From positions 2,666,001-2,730,000 of the forward strand of contig NZ_CP107905.1 in the NCBI RefSeq assembly GCF_036014015.1: 64,000 bases of DNA, read 5' to 3'. Under the pieces are notes generated by a model that did not search any database, was not told the DNA's origin, and saw nothing but the letters and a program-made list of their open reading frames with translations. Every line of letters starts with the position of its first letter. Position 1 is the stretch's first letter. Source of the DNA: Streptomyces sp. NBC_00457 (GTDB taxonomy: Bacteria; Actinomycetota; Actinomycetes; Streptomycetales; Streptomycetaceae). Made by a program: the position numbers and the translations under genes. Shown one piece after another: positions 7,831-15,764 of this stretch.

Positions 7831-9519
7831 TTACCCGGGATCAGGGAAATGCGCGGATCCGTCGTGCAGCCGGACGCGCGTCTCGGTGCCGTCGCTCCAG
7901 CGGACGGTCAACTCCCCCGCCTCGTCGAGATGTACGGCGGCCGAGTCCGCGAGAGGGACCGGTTCCGGGTCGGCGGTCAGCCGGGCGAGCGCGACGAAGA
8001 GCGTGCCGTCGGTCGTCGATCCCGCGAGGTCGTCGTTCAGGCCCACCACGGGCAGGAGTTCGGCGCGCGCCCCGTCCTGCGCCGCCCATCCGGTGATCCG
8101 CACGGAGGTGCCCTCCGGAGCACCGGACACCCTGAAGGCCCTCACCTCCACCGCCCCGCGCGCCAGCACCAGGCTCGTCACCCGGGCCCCGCCCGCCGTC
8201 CGGTGCCGGGAGGCGACCCAGCCCTCCCCCACGCCCAGCGGCACGATGTCCGTGCGGCTCGGGTCGTCGTCGACGATCACGCTGTTGTCGTACGACGGTG
8301 AGGGCCGCGTCACCGTCGAGTAGGCGAGCCGGGTGTAGTACGGGTCGTAGCGGACGTCCTCGCTGCCGTGGTTGTGGAGGCGGACCAGGCCGTCGGAACG
8401 GGTGGAGTGGATCAGCCAGTTGACCGGGTGGACCGGGGTCACGGCGTCGGAGCGTTCCGCCGGTCCTGGCTCCTCGGTCGCCGTCCACACCTCGTGGTCC
8501 GGCGGCAGGAGCAGGCCGAGGAAGCCCTTGCTGGCCCAGTAGGGGGACGCCGGGCCCGAATAGCCTTGCAGGAGCGCCTCGTCGGGGCCGTGCCAGCCGA
8601 GGGTGAGCAGGCCGTTGTCGTCCACGGCACCCCGGTCGAGAAAGTAGCGCAGCGCTCCCGAGGCCAGCCGTCGGGTCTCGCCCGGTGACAGGGGGGTACG
8701 GCCGGTCAGCGCGCCCAGCCACAGCGGGGACGTCGTGGCGAACCGGTACGTCAGGGAGCGGCCCTGGTGCATGGGGGCGCCGTCGCCGCCGAACAGCCGG
8801 GCGTAGTCCTCCAGATGGCGTGCGAGCCGGCCGCCGTAGAGGTCGAGCAGTTCGGGGTCGTCGGCGAGCCAGGCGTGCAGCACCGGGTAGAGGTGCATGG
8901 CCCAGCCGTTGTAGTAGTCGAACTTGCGGCCGTCGCCGTCGGTGTACCAGCCGTCGCCGATGTACCACTTCTCGATGCGTTCCAGACCGCGGTCGATCGC
9001 CGCGCGGGACGCGTCGGTTTCGTAACCGATGTCCTGGAGGAAGCCGCCCACGGTGACCGGGAACAACTCCCAGTTGCAGGGCCAGGCTTCGGCGGTGAGC
9101 GCGTCGCCGAGCCAGGCCGCGGCGCGCTGCCGGACGCCGTCGTCGAGACGGTCCCAGAGGAGGGGGCGGGTCAGTCGCAGGGCGAGGGCGATCGAGGCCG
9201 CCTCCACCAGCGGCTGGCTGCGGTCTTCGATACGCGGCCAGATACCCGAGACGCCCGCCGCGAGACCGTCCGCGTAACGCTCCAGCGCGGTCTCGTCCCG
9301 GAGGAAGGCCGCCAGCAGCAGCGTACGGGCGTAGCCCTCCAGGCCGTCCGACAGCCGGCCGGACCAGCTCGTGCGGTCGCCGGGCAGGTGGTACAGCGCA
9401 CGGTCCTCGGTCGCGTACGGCTCGACCGCGGCGAGCAGGGCGTCGGCGGCGGCCTCCCAGTGGGCGCGGGTGTATCCGGTGTACGGGCTCAGGTCACGGT
9501 CGTCGCGGGGCAGTTCCAT
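7831..9519 (-). CDS. DUF2264 domain protein
   Basis: 562 aa, no signal peptide, so probably cytoplasmic. The N-terminal ~360 residues look like an (alpha/alpha)-barrel with many Trp/Tyr/Asp motifs (NWELFPVTVGGFLQDIG, DGDGRKFDYYNGWAMHLYP, TSPLWLGALTGRTPLSPGE), as I recall for DUF2264; the C-terminal ~200 residues are beta-rich. DUF2264 proteins commonly sit in pectin/rhamnogalacturonan loci and the barrel suggests a glycoside hydrolase or lyase acting on imported oligosaccharides. No activity can be claimed. The start at 9519 (MELPRDDRD) has GGAAGGAAAG upstream; a longer in-frame start would be inside the MITE-like element and is not real. Confidence 0.75.
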   Translation of the reverse strand: MELPRDDRDLSPYTGYTRAHWEAAADALLAAVEPYATEDRALYHLPGDRTSWSGRLSDGLEGYARTLLLAAFLRDETALERYADGLAAGVSGIWPRIEDRSQPLVEAASIALALRLTRPLLWDRLDDGVRQRAAAWLGDALTAEAWPCNWELFPVTVGGFLQDIGYETDASRAAIDRGLERIEKWYIGDGWYTDGDGRKFDYYNGWAMHLYPVLHAWLADDPELLDLYGGRLARHLEDYARLFGGDGAPMHQGRSLTYRFATTSPLWLGALTGRTPLSPGETRRLASGALRYFLDRGAVDDNGLLTLGWHGPDEALLQGYSGPASPYWASKGFLGLLLPPDHEVWTATEEPGPAERSDAVTPVHPVNWLIHSTRSDGLVRLHNHGSEDVRYDPYYTRLAYSTVTRPSPSYDNSVIVDDDPSRTDIVPLGVGEGWVASRHRTAGGARVTSLVLARGAVEVRAFRVSGAPEGTSVRITGWAAQDGARAELLPVVGLNDDLAGSTTDGTLFVALARLTADPEPVPLADSAAVHLDEAGELTVRWSDGTETRVRLHDGSAHFPDPG

Positions 9520-9606
9520 CAACAGCGCTTTCCTTCCGGCAAAGGCCTGGGGCGCTCCGGTTCCGGTCGAAGCGCCCCAGGGGCTCATCCCACCCGCACC
9601 AGGCCT

Positions 9607-9793
9607 AGGTCCTGTCTTTCGGACCAGCCCTGGGCCGCGGGGTCTGGCACGCACATCTGCCGCGTTGTCGTCAGTCGCCATGGCTCCGCCATGACTCCCT
9701 CCTCCGCCTTGCAGCTGCACGCACCAGACCCCGCTCACCCTGGCTCAAGAGGCGCCGTAGGACAATGTCGGGCCGGTCCGAAAGACAGGCCCT
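9607..9793. mobile_element. MITE-like non-autonomous element (~187 bp)
   Basis: Outer inverted repeats 9607-9625 and 9775-9793 are 19 bp with one mismatch (core CCTGTCTTTCGGACC / GGTCCGAAAGACAGG). A second nested pair, GCGGGGTCTGG (9637-9647) and CCAGACCCCGC (9724-9734), lies inside. There is no transposase. No target-site duplication could be identified with confidence. The right end forms the 3' end of the SGNH hydrolase gene. I recall similar elements in many Streptomyces genomes, mobilised in trans by an IS transposase. Confidence 0.75.
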
Positions 9794-10806
9794 GGCACCA
9801 GATGCTGGGCGACGAGTTCTGCACGGGCCAGTTCCGCATACACCGTGGCCCCGTGCACGGAGGTGTGCGTGTTGTCCCGCTTCTCGTTGTACAGGTACAG
9901 CGCCTTGGACGCCTCGACTCCCAAGGACTCCACGAGCGTCTTCGTCTTCGCCGTCAAGTCGATCAGCGGGACGTCGTGCGCGGCGGCGACCGAGCGGGTC
10001 ACGGCCGGGTGGTCGACGCCGAGGCCGTTGACCAGGAGCGCGGTGCCGTTGTTCAGGGTGCCGTCGGAGTTGAACCAGCGTCGCACGATGGGGGTCACCA
10101 GGACCGGGGTCCCGCCCTTCTCGCGTACGCCCGCGACCAGTGTCTCGAGATTGGCGCGGTATGTCGCCCCGTCGGTCGTCTTGTCGTTGTGGGCGAGCTG
10201 GATCAGGACGAGGTCGCCGCGGTGGATCAACGGCTGGACGGTGGCCCACAGTCGGGGATTCTGCAGGTAGCTGACCGTGCTCTCGCCGGAGTCGGCGTAG
10301 TTGGCGACGGACACGCCCTTGCGGAGGAACTGAGGCAATTGCTGGCCCCAGCCGGCGTACGGGTCGCCGGGCTGGTCGCAGACCGTGGAGTCGCCGACGA
10401 GGAAGATCTGGCGGGCGCGCCGGGCGGGGGTGACCTCGATGTCGGCGAGGGCGGGGGCCGAGCCGCCGATCGCCAGGTCGAGGCCCGCGGTGCCGTCGGG
10501 TCCGGTCGGTTCGCCCTCGGGGGTGCGGACGTTCACGGTGAAGCTGCGGGCGACGCGATCGCCAGCCTCGGTGGCCGTCTCGGGGAGGAGAGCGCGGCGG
10601 GTCTCGCCGGTGATGCTCGTGCTGGACGCGGTCTCGCCTCCGATGAGGACCTTCACGTCGTACGTGCCGGGCGGGAGGTCGAAGTGGCAGGCGGTGGCGG
10701 TGCAGTGGGACAGGTCCAGCGGCCGTTGGCGGGCCTGGGCGGGTGCGGCGGACAGCGCGGTTCCCAGCGTGACCGCCACCAGGGCGGTCAGGGCGAAACG
10801 TCTCAT
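9745..10806 (-). CDS. Secreted SGNH hydrolase, rhamnogalacturonan-acetylesterase type
   Basis: 353 aa. Sec signal peptide (MRRFALTALVAV to AQA), an N-terminal beta-rich ~100 residues, then an SGNH/CE12 domain: block I FLVGDSTVCD (nucleophile Ser), block II ADSGES, block III LIQLAHND and a C-terminal DNTHTSVHGA carrying the catalytic Asp/His. It should deacetylate pectic rhamnogalacturonan outside the cell. The ATG at 10806 has GGAGGAG six nt upstream. About the last 15 residues (PVFRTGPTLSYGAS) and the stop codon are encoded by the right end of the MITE-like element, so the native C-terminus was replaced near LVPG; the catalytic blocks are upstream and intact. A LacI-like site lies ~70 nt upstream. 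Confidence 0.88.
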   Translation of the reverse strand: MRRFALTALVAVTLGTALSAAPAQARQRPLDLSHCTATACHFDLPPGTYDVKVLIGGETASSTSITGETRRALLPETATEAGDRVARSFTVNVRTPEGEPTGPDGTAGLDLAIGGSAPALADIEVTPARRARQIFLVGDSTVCDQPGDPYAGWGQQLPQFLRKGVSVANYADSGESTVSYLQNPRLWATVQPLIHRGDLVLIQLAHNDKTTDGATYRANLETLVAGVREKGGTPVLVTPIVRRWFNSDGTLNNGTALLVNGLGVDHPAVTRSVAAAHDVPLIDLTAKTKTLVESLGVEASKALYLYNEKRDNTHTSVHGATVYAELARAELVAQHLVPGPVFRTGPTLSYGAS

Positions 10807-10876
10807 GCGCGGCTCCTCCGACGACAACAGCGGCAGGCTCGACAAGGCTTGGCCGCTGGACCGTATCGCGCTTGGC

Positions 10877-10884
10877 AAGCGCTT
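10877..10884. promoter_or_regulatory. LacI-type operator AAGCGCTT
   Basis: Perfect 8-bp palindrome in the context GGCAAGCGCTTTC, in the 79-nt gap between the GH43-CBM13 and SGNH genes. The same octamer occurs at 37745-37752 before the third LacI gene. Its position suggests the SGNH gene has its own LacI-controlled promoter. Confidence 0.45.
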
Positions 10885-10885
10885 T

Positions 10886-12298
10886 CTAGACCCCGCGCGT
10901 CCACTGCTGGTTGCTCGCGCCGTTGCAGGTGTACGTGATGATCGCGGCGGAGTTGGCGGTGGACGCGCCGTTCACGTCCAAGCACTCGCCTGTCGCGCGG
11001 GACTTCACGTTCACGTAGCTGCCGGTGGTGGTGAGCGACCACTGCTGGCTGGTGGCCGACGCGTTGCAGTTCTCCTGGGTGACCGTGTTCGCGTTCTCCT
11101 GGACGCACAGGGAGCTGTTTCTCACGGCCAACTGGTAGTAGCCGCTGCCCACCGACTTGAACCAGTACCTCTGGTTCGCGCCGCCGTTGCAGTCGTACTG
11201 CTTGAGCTGCGCGCCCTGCCACAGCGACTGGCTGGTCACGTCGGCGCACTTGGAACTGTGCCGGGCGATCAGGGTGTTGTACGTGGCGCTCGCGCCGCTG
11301 ATCGTGCCGGTGGCGGTGTCGATGGTGACCTCCGGCGACCAGGACATCGACATCGAGGTGGAGGTCGGGAAGGTCAGCGGCAGCCAGACGTAGCGGGAGT
11401 CGTTGACGGTGCCGCCGAAGGAGTTGCCCCAGCGGTCGCCCAGGTAGAGGTACGAGGTGGTCGACGTGCCCTGCACGGGGAGGACGTACGCGGTCTGCGA
11501 GCCGTAGGTCGTGGAGTCGCCCACGTTCTTCATCGCGGTCCACGGGCCGGTGATGTTCGTGGCGGTGGCGTACTGCTGCTGGTTGGGACTCCAGCCGGTC
11601 GCGCCCGACGTCAGCATGAAGTAGACGCCGCCCCGCTTGAACAGCGCCGGGGCCTCGCGGTGGCCGCCGTGCCAGGGGTCCGCGACCAGGGCGGCGATGC
11701 CGGTGTAGTCGCTGGTCAGGCGGTAGATCTGGAGGTCGTAGTTCTCGCGGGCGGCGGAGATCATGTAGCCGGCGCCGTCGGTGTCGACGAAGACCGTGAT
11801 GTCGCGGGACATGTGCTGGCCGAGCGGGCGGAAGCTGCCCCGCCAGGTGTAGTTGCCGTCCACGGTGTCGGAGACGGCCACGGCGGCCCGGGCCTCGCTG
11901 TAGTCGGAACCGTTCTCCTTGTGCATCCACATCACGAACTTGCCGGTGGACGCGTTGTACATGACCTTCGGGCGCTCGATGTTGGCGGTGGCGAGCTCCG
12001 GGTCGCTGGCCTCGGTCAGGACGTGGTTCCTGAACTCCCAGTTCTTCAGGTCGCTGGAGCGGTAGGCGTCGACGTAACGGAAGGTGTTGTCGGCGTTGCG
12101 GTGCTCGCCGAACCAGTAGTAGTACGAGCCGACCTTGATGACCCCGCCGCCGTGGGCGTGCACGGGGGAACCGTTGACGTCGGTGAACTGCGTGCCGTTC
12201 ACGATGGTCTGGGGTGCGGCCTGGGCCGGGCCCGCGGTGACCAGGGCGCCGGCCAGGGCCAGACAGAGGGCGAGCAGAACCGCGTACACACGTCTCAT
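10886..12298 (-). CDS. Secreted GH43-like glycosidase with C-terminal ricin-type CBM13
   Basis: 470 aa. Signal peptide (MRRVYAVLLALCLALAGAL to AQAA), a five-bladed-propeller domain from ~35 to ~325 (HGGGVIKVGSYYYWFGEHR, ANIERPKVMYN, HREAPALFKRGG), then a ~130-residue beta-trefoil with QxW-type repeats (GANQRYWF, TSQQWSL, SNQQWTRG). The propeller resembles the GH43 subgroup that includes exo-beta-1,3-galactanases, so galactan or arabinogalactan side chains are likely substrates; the lectin domain binds the polymer. The ATG at 12298 has GGAGAG eight nt upstream. It follows the other GH43 gene with a one-nt gap, so the two are co-transcribed. Confidence 0.85.
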   Translation of the reverse strand: MRRVYAVLLALCLALAGALVTAGPAQAAPQTIVNGTQFTDVNGSPVHAHGGGVIKVGSYYYWFGEHRNADNTFRYVDAYRSSDLKNWEFRNHVLTEASDPELATANIERPKVMYNASTGKFVMWMHKENGSDYSEARAAVAVSDTVDGNYTWRGSFRPLGQHMSRDITVFVDTDGAGYMISAARENYDLQIYRLTSDYTGIAALVADPWHGGHREAPALFKRGGVYFMLTSGATGWSPNQQQYATATNITGPWTAMKNVGDSTTYGSQTAYVLPVQGTSTTSYLYLGDRWGNSFGGTVNDSRYVWLPLTFPTSTSMSMSWSPEVTIDTATGTISGASATYNTLIARHSSKCADVTSQSLWQGAQLKQYDCNGGANQRYWFKSVGSGYYQLAVRNSSLCVQENANTVTQENCNASATSQQWSLTTTGSYVNVKSRATGECLDVNGASTANSAAIITYTCNGASNQQWTRGV

Positions 12299-12299
12299 C

Positions 12300-13388
12300 T
12301 CACGCACTCTCCTTCGCGGAACCGGCCGCCGTGTCGGCCACGGGGATGCCGAAGTCGGGGGTGCCGTCCGGTTTCCAGCCGAGCTTCTGGACGCGGGTGT
12401 GCCGGTTGGGGTCGTTCAGCGGGTCGCCGACGATCTCCTTGTACTGGCGGGCGTGGTAGACGATGACGTCCGTGCGGCCGTCCTCGGCGACGGTGAAGCA
12501 GTTGTGGCCCGGCCCGTACTGCTTGGTGGTGTCGTTGCTGGTGAACACCGGGGTCGGGGACTTCGACCAGTTCGCCGGGTTCATGAGGTCGGCGTCGGCG
12601 TCCACCGTGAGCAGGCCCATGCAGTAGTTGTGGTCGGTCGCGCTGGCCGAGTACGACATGAAGATGCGGCCGTTGCGCTTGATGAACGACGCGCCCTCGT
12701 TGACCTTGAAGCCGATGGTCTCCCAGTCGTACTCCGGGGTGGTGAGCCGTACTTGAGGGCCCGTCAGGGTCAGCGGGTCGGCCATCTTCGAGAGCCAGAT
12801 CGCGGTGTTGTTGTCCATGCCGGGCTCGTGCTGCGCCCAGGAGAGGTAGCGGGTGCCCCGGTGGGTGAAGGTGGTGGCGTCGAGGGAGAACGTCTCCCAC
12901 GCCGTTTTCAGCTGGCCGCGCTCCACCCAAGTCCCCTTGAACGGGTCTCTGTTGGAGTTCTCCAGGACCCAGATCCGGATGTCCCACACGCTCTCGGCGG
13001 GCGCGGCGGCGAAGTAGATGTACCACTTCCCGCCTATGCGGTGGATCTCCGGCGCCCAGATGTGCGCGCCCATGGGGCCGGTGGCGTGCTTGGTCCAGAC
13101 GACCGACTCGGCGGCGGTGGCGAGCCCGTTCAGGGTGCGGGAGCGGCGCAGGATGATCCGGTCGTACTCGGGGGCGGTCGCCGTGAAGTAGTAGTGGCCG
13201 TCGCTGTGGCGGTGGATGTGCGGGTCGGCACGGTTGCGGACGAGCGGGTTCACGAACGGCGCGGCCTTCCGGCTGGGTACGTCGGTGGCGGCGTGGGCCA
13301 CCGAGGGGGCGGCGACCAGGGCACCCGCGGCCAGGGCGCCCTTCAGCATCAGTCTGCGGTCGAGGGCATGGGATTCGTAGCGGCTCAT
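12300..13388 (-). CDS. Secreted GH43 glycosidase (alpha-L-arabinofuranosidase-like)
   Basis: 362 aa. Tat-like signal (DRRLMLKGALAAG to AHA) and a five-bladed propeller: NRADPHIHRH carries the catalytic-base Asp, GAHIWAPEIHRIGGKWYIYF is a classic GH43 segment, and FKVNEGASFIKRNG carries the general-acid Glu. YGPGHNCFTVAEDG is also typical. Expected to release arabinose from arabinan or arabinoxylan side chains outside the cell. The start at 13388 (MSRYESHAL) gives a proper signal peptide; the longer frame to 13451 does not. First gene of a two-gene operon with the GH43-CBM13 enzyme. Confidence 0.88.
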   Translation of the reverse strand: MSRYESHALDRRLMLKGALAAGALVAAPSVAHAATDVPSRKAAPFVNPLVRNRADPHIHRHSDGHYYFTATAPEYDRIILRRSRTLNGLATAAESVVWTKHATGPMGAHIWAPEIHRIGGKWYIYFAAAPAESVWDIRIWVLENSNRDPFKGTWVERGQLKTAWETFSLDATTFTHRGTRYLSWAQHEPGMDNNTAIWLSKMADPLTLTGPQVRLTTPEYDWETIGFKVNEGASFIKRNGRIFMSYSASATDHNYCMGLLTVDADADLMNPANWSKSPTPVFTSNDTTKQYGPGHNCFTVAEDGRTDVIVYHARQYKEIVGDPLNDPNRHTRVQKLGWKPDGTPDFGIPVADTAAGSAKESA

Positions 13389-13436
13389 TCGGGCTGCCTC
13401 TCGGGGGGCGAGAAGTTTGATGTGCGGCTCGTTCGG

Positions 13437-13466
13437 GATCACGAACGTCATCTGTGATTACGAACG
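13437..13466. promoter_or_regulatory. Direct repeat GATyACGAACG upstream of the GH43 operon
   Basis: GATCACGAACG (13437-13447) and GATTACGAACG (13456-13466) are direct repeats 19 bp apart, 49-78 nt upstream of the GH43 start. On the minus strand they read CGTTCGTrATC. Two copies about two helical turns apart suggest a regulator dimer or activator site. The cognate regulator is unknown. Confidence 0.4.
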
Positions 13467-13571
13467 CCGAAAAGGTATGGGGGTGCCACGGGGAGGTCAA
13501 CGGGACTGACGCGCCGAATTTTGGTCGGGCAGATTTCTGTTATCCGTCACCGACCGGCGCGTCTCCTGTGC

Positions 13572-15674
13572 GTGAGCAGCTTCCCCCACAAGACCGCAGC
13601 GGCGGCGGGCGCCTTCGCGGCCGTCGCCTTCCTGGTGACCACTCCCCCTGCCGAGGCCGCGGGCACCCGGGATGTCACCGCCGACGTCCTCGCGGACCGA
13701 GACGTGACACTCACCGGCGACACGGTCGTCACCGTGCCGTCGGGGACGACGACGTACGACGGCGCGTTCCACGGCGAGGGCACCCTGACCGTGCGCGGCA
13801 CCGGCACCCTGGTCCTGACCAAGGACAGCGACTTCACGCTGCCGAAGTCCCGGCAGCGGCAAAGGGTCACGACGCAGGGCGGCAACCACCCGTACGTCAC
13901 CACGGCCGACCCGGACCCGCCCGCGGTCACGGTCGAGCGCGGGGCGACGCTGCAGTACGGAAACGGCGGCACGACCGGGCTGATCGGCCGCTTCCCGTAC
14001 AACACCCCGGCGTTCCGGCTCAACCAGGACAACATCCGGGTCGACGGCACCCTGCGGCTCTCCCTGAAGAGCGCCTACAACCTGGGCACCATCAGCGGCT
14101 CCGGGCTGATCACCCAGCCGAGGTTCCTCTGGGGCACCTGGGACATCTCGGGCACCCACCCCTTCTCCGGGGTGATCGACAACGGCACACAGGCGAACGC
14201 CGGACGACCGGAGTACGCGACGTCACTGCCCAACATGCGCAAGGTCCTCAACCAGGGCACCTGGACCGTCGACACCCCGCTGAGCCAGACCGTCACCCAG
14301 CGCATGGACTTCTACCAGCGCGAGTACGGCAGCGACATCAACGTCCAGTCCCGGCCCGGCAGCAAGGTCGTCCTCACCGGCCAGTACAGCTGGTCGAACC
14401 AGGGCGGCGACACCGACCCGTCGCTCAGCGACCCGGCCCTGAACTGGACGCCCGCACGCAAGAACATCAACAAGCGCGGCACCAACATCAAGGGCGCCAA
14501 CGTCCAGTGGGGCGACGGCACCACGAACAAGATCTTCATGCCGGGGACCGCCGAGACCGTCTACATCAACTTGCTCGCGGCCAGGTCCCGTTCACTGCTC
14601 ACCTTCGACTACAACGGGCCGGTGACCCTGGGCGCCCCCATCGGCGGCGGCGTCTTCCACGACACGCTGTCCGCACCCGGCGCCGGCGACATCGTCATCG
14701 CCGGGACACCCGGCAACGACGTCACCTTCGCGGCCAAGCAGTACTACGACGGCTCGACCACCGTGGAGAAGAGGGCGGTGCTGCGACTCGGCTCGGGCAA
14801 GCGGGGCGGCGACGGCTCGCTGCTGACGGGCACGGAGCAGCGGCGGGTGGTGAACGACGGCACGCTCGTCGTGCGGAACGTGACCGACCCGGTGAAACTG
14901 ACGCACGTCAGCGGCAGCGGGTCGCTCGTGCAGTCGGGCGCGGCGACGACCACGCTCACGGGCGGCTCGGTGACGTACACCGGGACCACGACCGTCAAAA
15001 AGGGCACCCTGGCGCTGCGGGACGGGGCAACGCTCGTACGCAGCAGGGCGATTCGGCTCTTGTCGGAGGGGGCACGGCTGGACGCGGGTACGGGGGTACT
15101 GCGTGTGGCCACTGCCCTCTCCGGCAAGGGCACGGTGAAGGGCTCCGTGACGAACGACGGCGTGGTCGCGGGCGGTGTCGCCGTGACCGGTGACTACACA
15201 CAGCGCGCTAAGGGCCAACTGGTCCTGGCAGAAAAGCCGTTGAAGGTCGCGGGAGCGGTCAGGCTGGCCGGGGACCTCGATGTATCCGCCGCCGGTACGC
15301 GGCCCGCACGTGAGATCACCGTCCTCAACCACACCGGCCGGGCGAAGACCACCGGCACGTTCACCGGTCTGAAGGAGGGCGCCCGGCTGAAGCTCGCGAA
15401 CACGACGTACCGGATCAGCTACCGGGGCGGCGACGGCAACGACGTCGTCCTGACGACGAAGGCGGCCACCGCGAGCTCCTCCCCGACCGCCTCCACCCGC
15501 GCGGCGGCCGGCGCGGCGCCCGCGGACACGCCCACGGCAAGCGCGGAGAGCGAGACGTTCGGCTGGTGGCCGTACGCGCTGGGGCTCGGCCTGCTGGGCG
15601 GGCTGATGGTGCCGGCGACGCGACGGATACGGGGCCATGGGGGACGGCGGCGGGGCGGGCGGCACGCGGCGTAG
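13572..15674 (+). CDS. Surface-anchored beta-helix protein with autotransporter-associated-type repeats
   Basis: ~700 aa. Signal peptide (KTAAAAGAFAAVAFLV to AEA) and long Gly/Thr/Val-rich beta-solenoid sequence throughout, with repeats like those in autotransporter-associated beta-strand proteins (YTGTTTVKKGTLALRDGATL, LSGKGTVKGSVTNDGVVAGG). A Ser/Thr/Ala-rich linker, one transmembrane helix (WWPYALGLGLLGGLMVP) and an Arg-rich cytoplasmic tail follow. There is no LPxTG motif, so anchoring is by membrane insertion. The start is uncertain: GTG at 13572 gives the cleanest signal; TTG at 13521 is also open. It is divergent from the GH43 operon (~180 nt), suggesting a role in polymer binding or adhesion. 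No catalytic motif recognised. Confidence 0.7.
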   Translation: MSSFPHKTAAAAGAFAAVAFLVTTPPAEAAGTRDVTADVLADRDVTLTGDTVVTVPSGTTTYDGAFHGEGTLTVRGTGTLVLTKDSDFTLPKSRQRQRVTTQGGNHPYVTTADPDPPAVTVERGATLQYGNGGTTGLIGRFPYNTPAFRLNQDNIRVDGTLRLSLKSAYNLGTISGSGLITQPRFLWGTWDISGTHPFSGVIDNGTQANAGRPEYATSLPNMRKVLNQGTWTVDTPLSQTVTQRMDFYQREYGSDINVQSRPGSKVVLTGQYSWSNQGGDTDPSLSDPALNWTPARKNINKRGTNIKGANVQWGDGTTNKIFMPGTAETVYINLLAARSRSLLTFDYNGPVTLGAPIGGGVFHDTLSAPGAGDIVIAGTPGNDVTFAAKQYYDGSTTVEKRAVLRLGSGKRGGDGSLLTGTEQRRVVNDGTLVVRNVTDPVKLTHVSGSGSLVQSGAATTTLTGGSVTYTGTTTVKKGTLALRDGATLVRSRAIRLLSEGARLDAGTGVLRVATALSGKGTVKGSVTNDGVVAGGVAVTGDYTQRAKGQLVLAEKPLKVAGAVRLAGDLDVSAAGTRPAREITVLNHTGRAKTTGTFTGLKEGARLKLANTTYRISYRGGDGNDVVLTTKAATASSSPTASTRAAAGAAPADTPTASAESETFGWWPYALGLGLLGGLMVPATRRIRGHGGRRRGGRHAA

Positions 15675-15679
15675 TGGAA

Positions 15680-15713
15680 GAGCGGGGCGCCCCACATGGT
15701 GGGTGATCCGCTC
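15680..15713. terminator. Candidate hairpin terminator after the beta-helix gene
   Basis: GAGCGG...CCGCTC arms enclose a second stem CCCAC-ATG-GTGGG and the palindrome GGGGCGCCCC, six nt after the stop codon. There is no U tract, as usual in Streptomyces. Confidence 0.45.
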
Positions 15714-15753
15714 ACGCACTGGACACGGACGGCCGTCCGCCGCGTGCTCGACT

Positions 15754-15759
15754 AGCGTC
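15754..15759 (+). promoter_or_regulatory. -10 element of mmuM, likely leaderless
   Basis: TAGCGT fits TAxxxT and ends 5-6 nt before the mmuM ATG; no Shine-Dalgarno is visible before that ATG. Confidence 0.4.
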
Positions 15760-15764
15760 GTGAC

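Noticed and set aside
9520..9738. N-terminal extension of the DUF2264 gene (MSGVWCVQLQ start)
   Set aside because: The extra 73 codons lie in the MITE-like element; a good ribosome binding site precedes the ATG at 9519.
8767..10938. 723-aa plus-strand ORF opposite DUF2264, the MITE and the SGNH gene
   Set aside because: Antisense shadow in high-GC DNA; low-complexity Gly/Arg/Val translation, no domain, crosses three real features.
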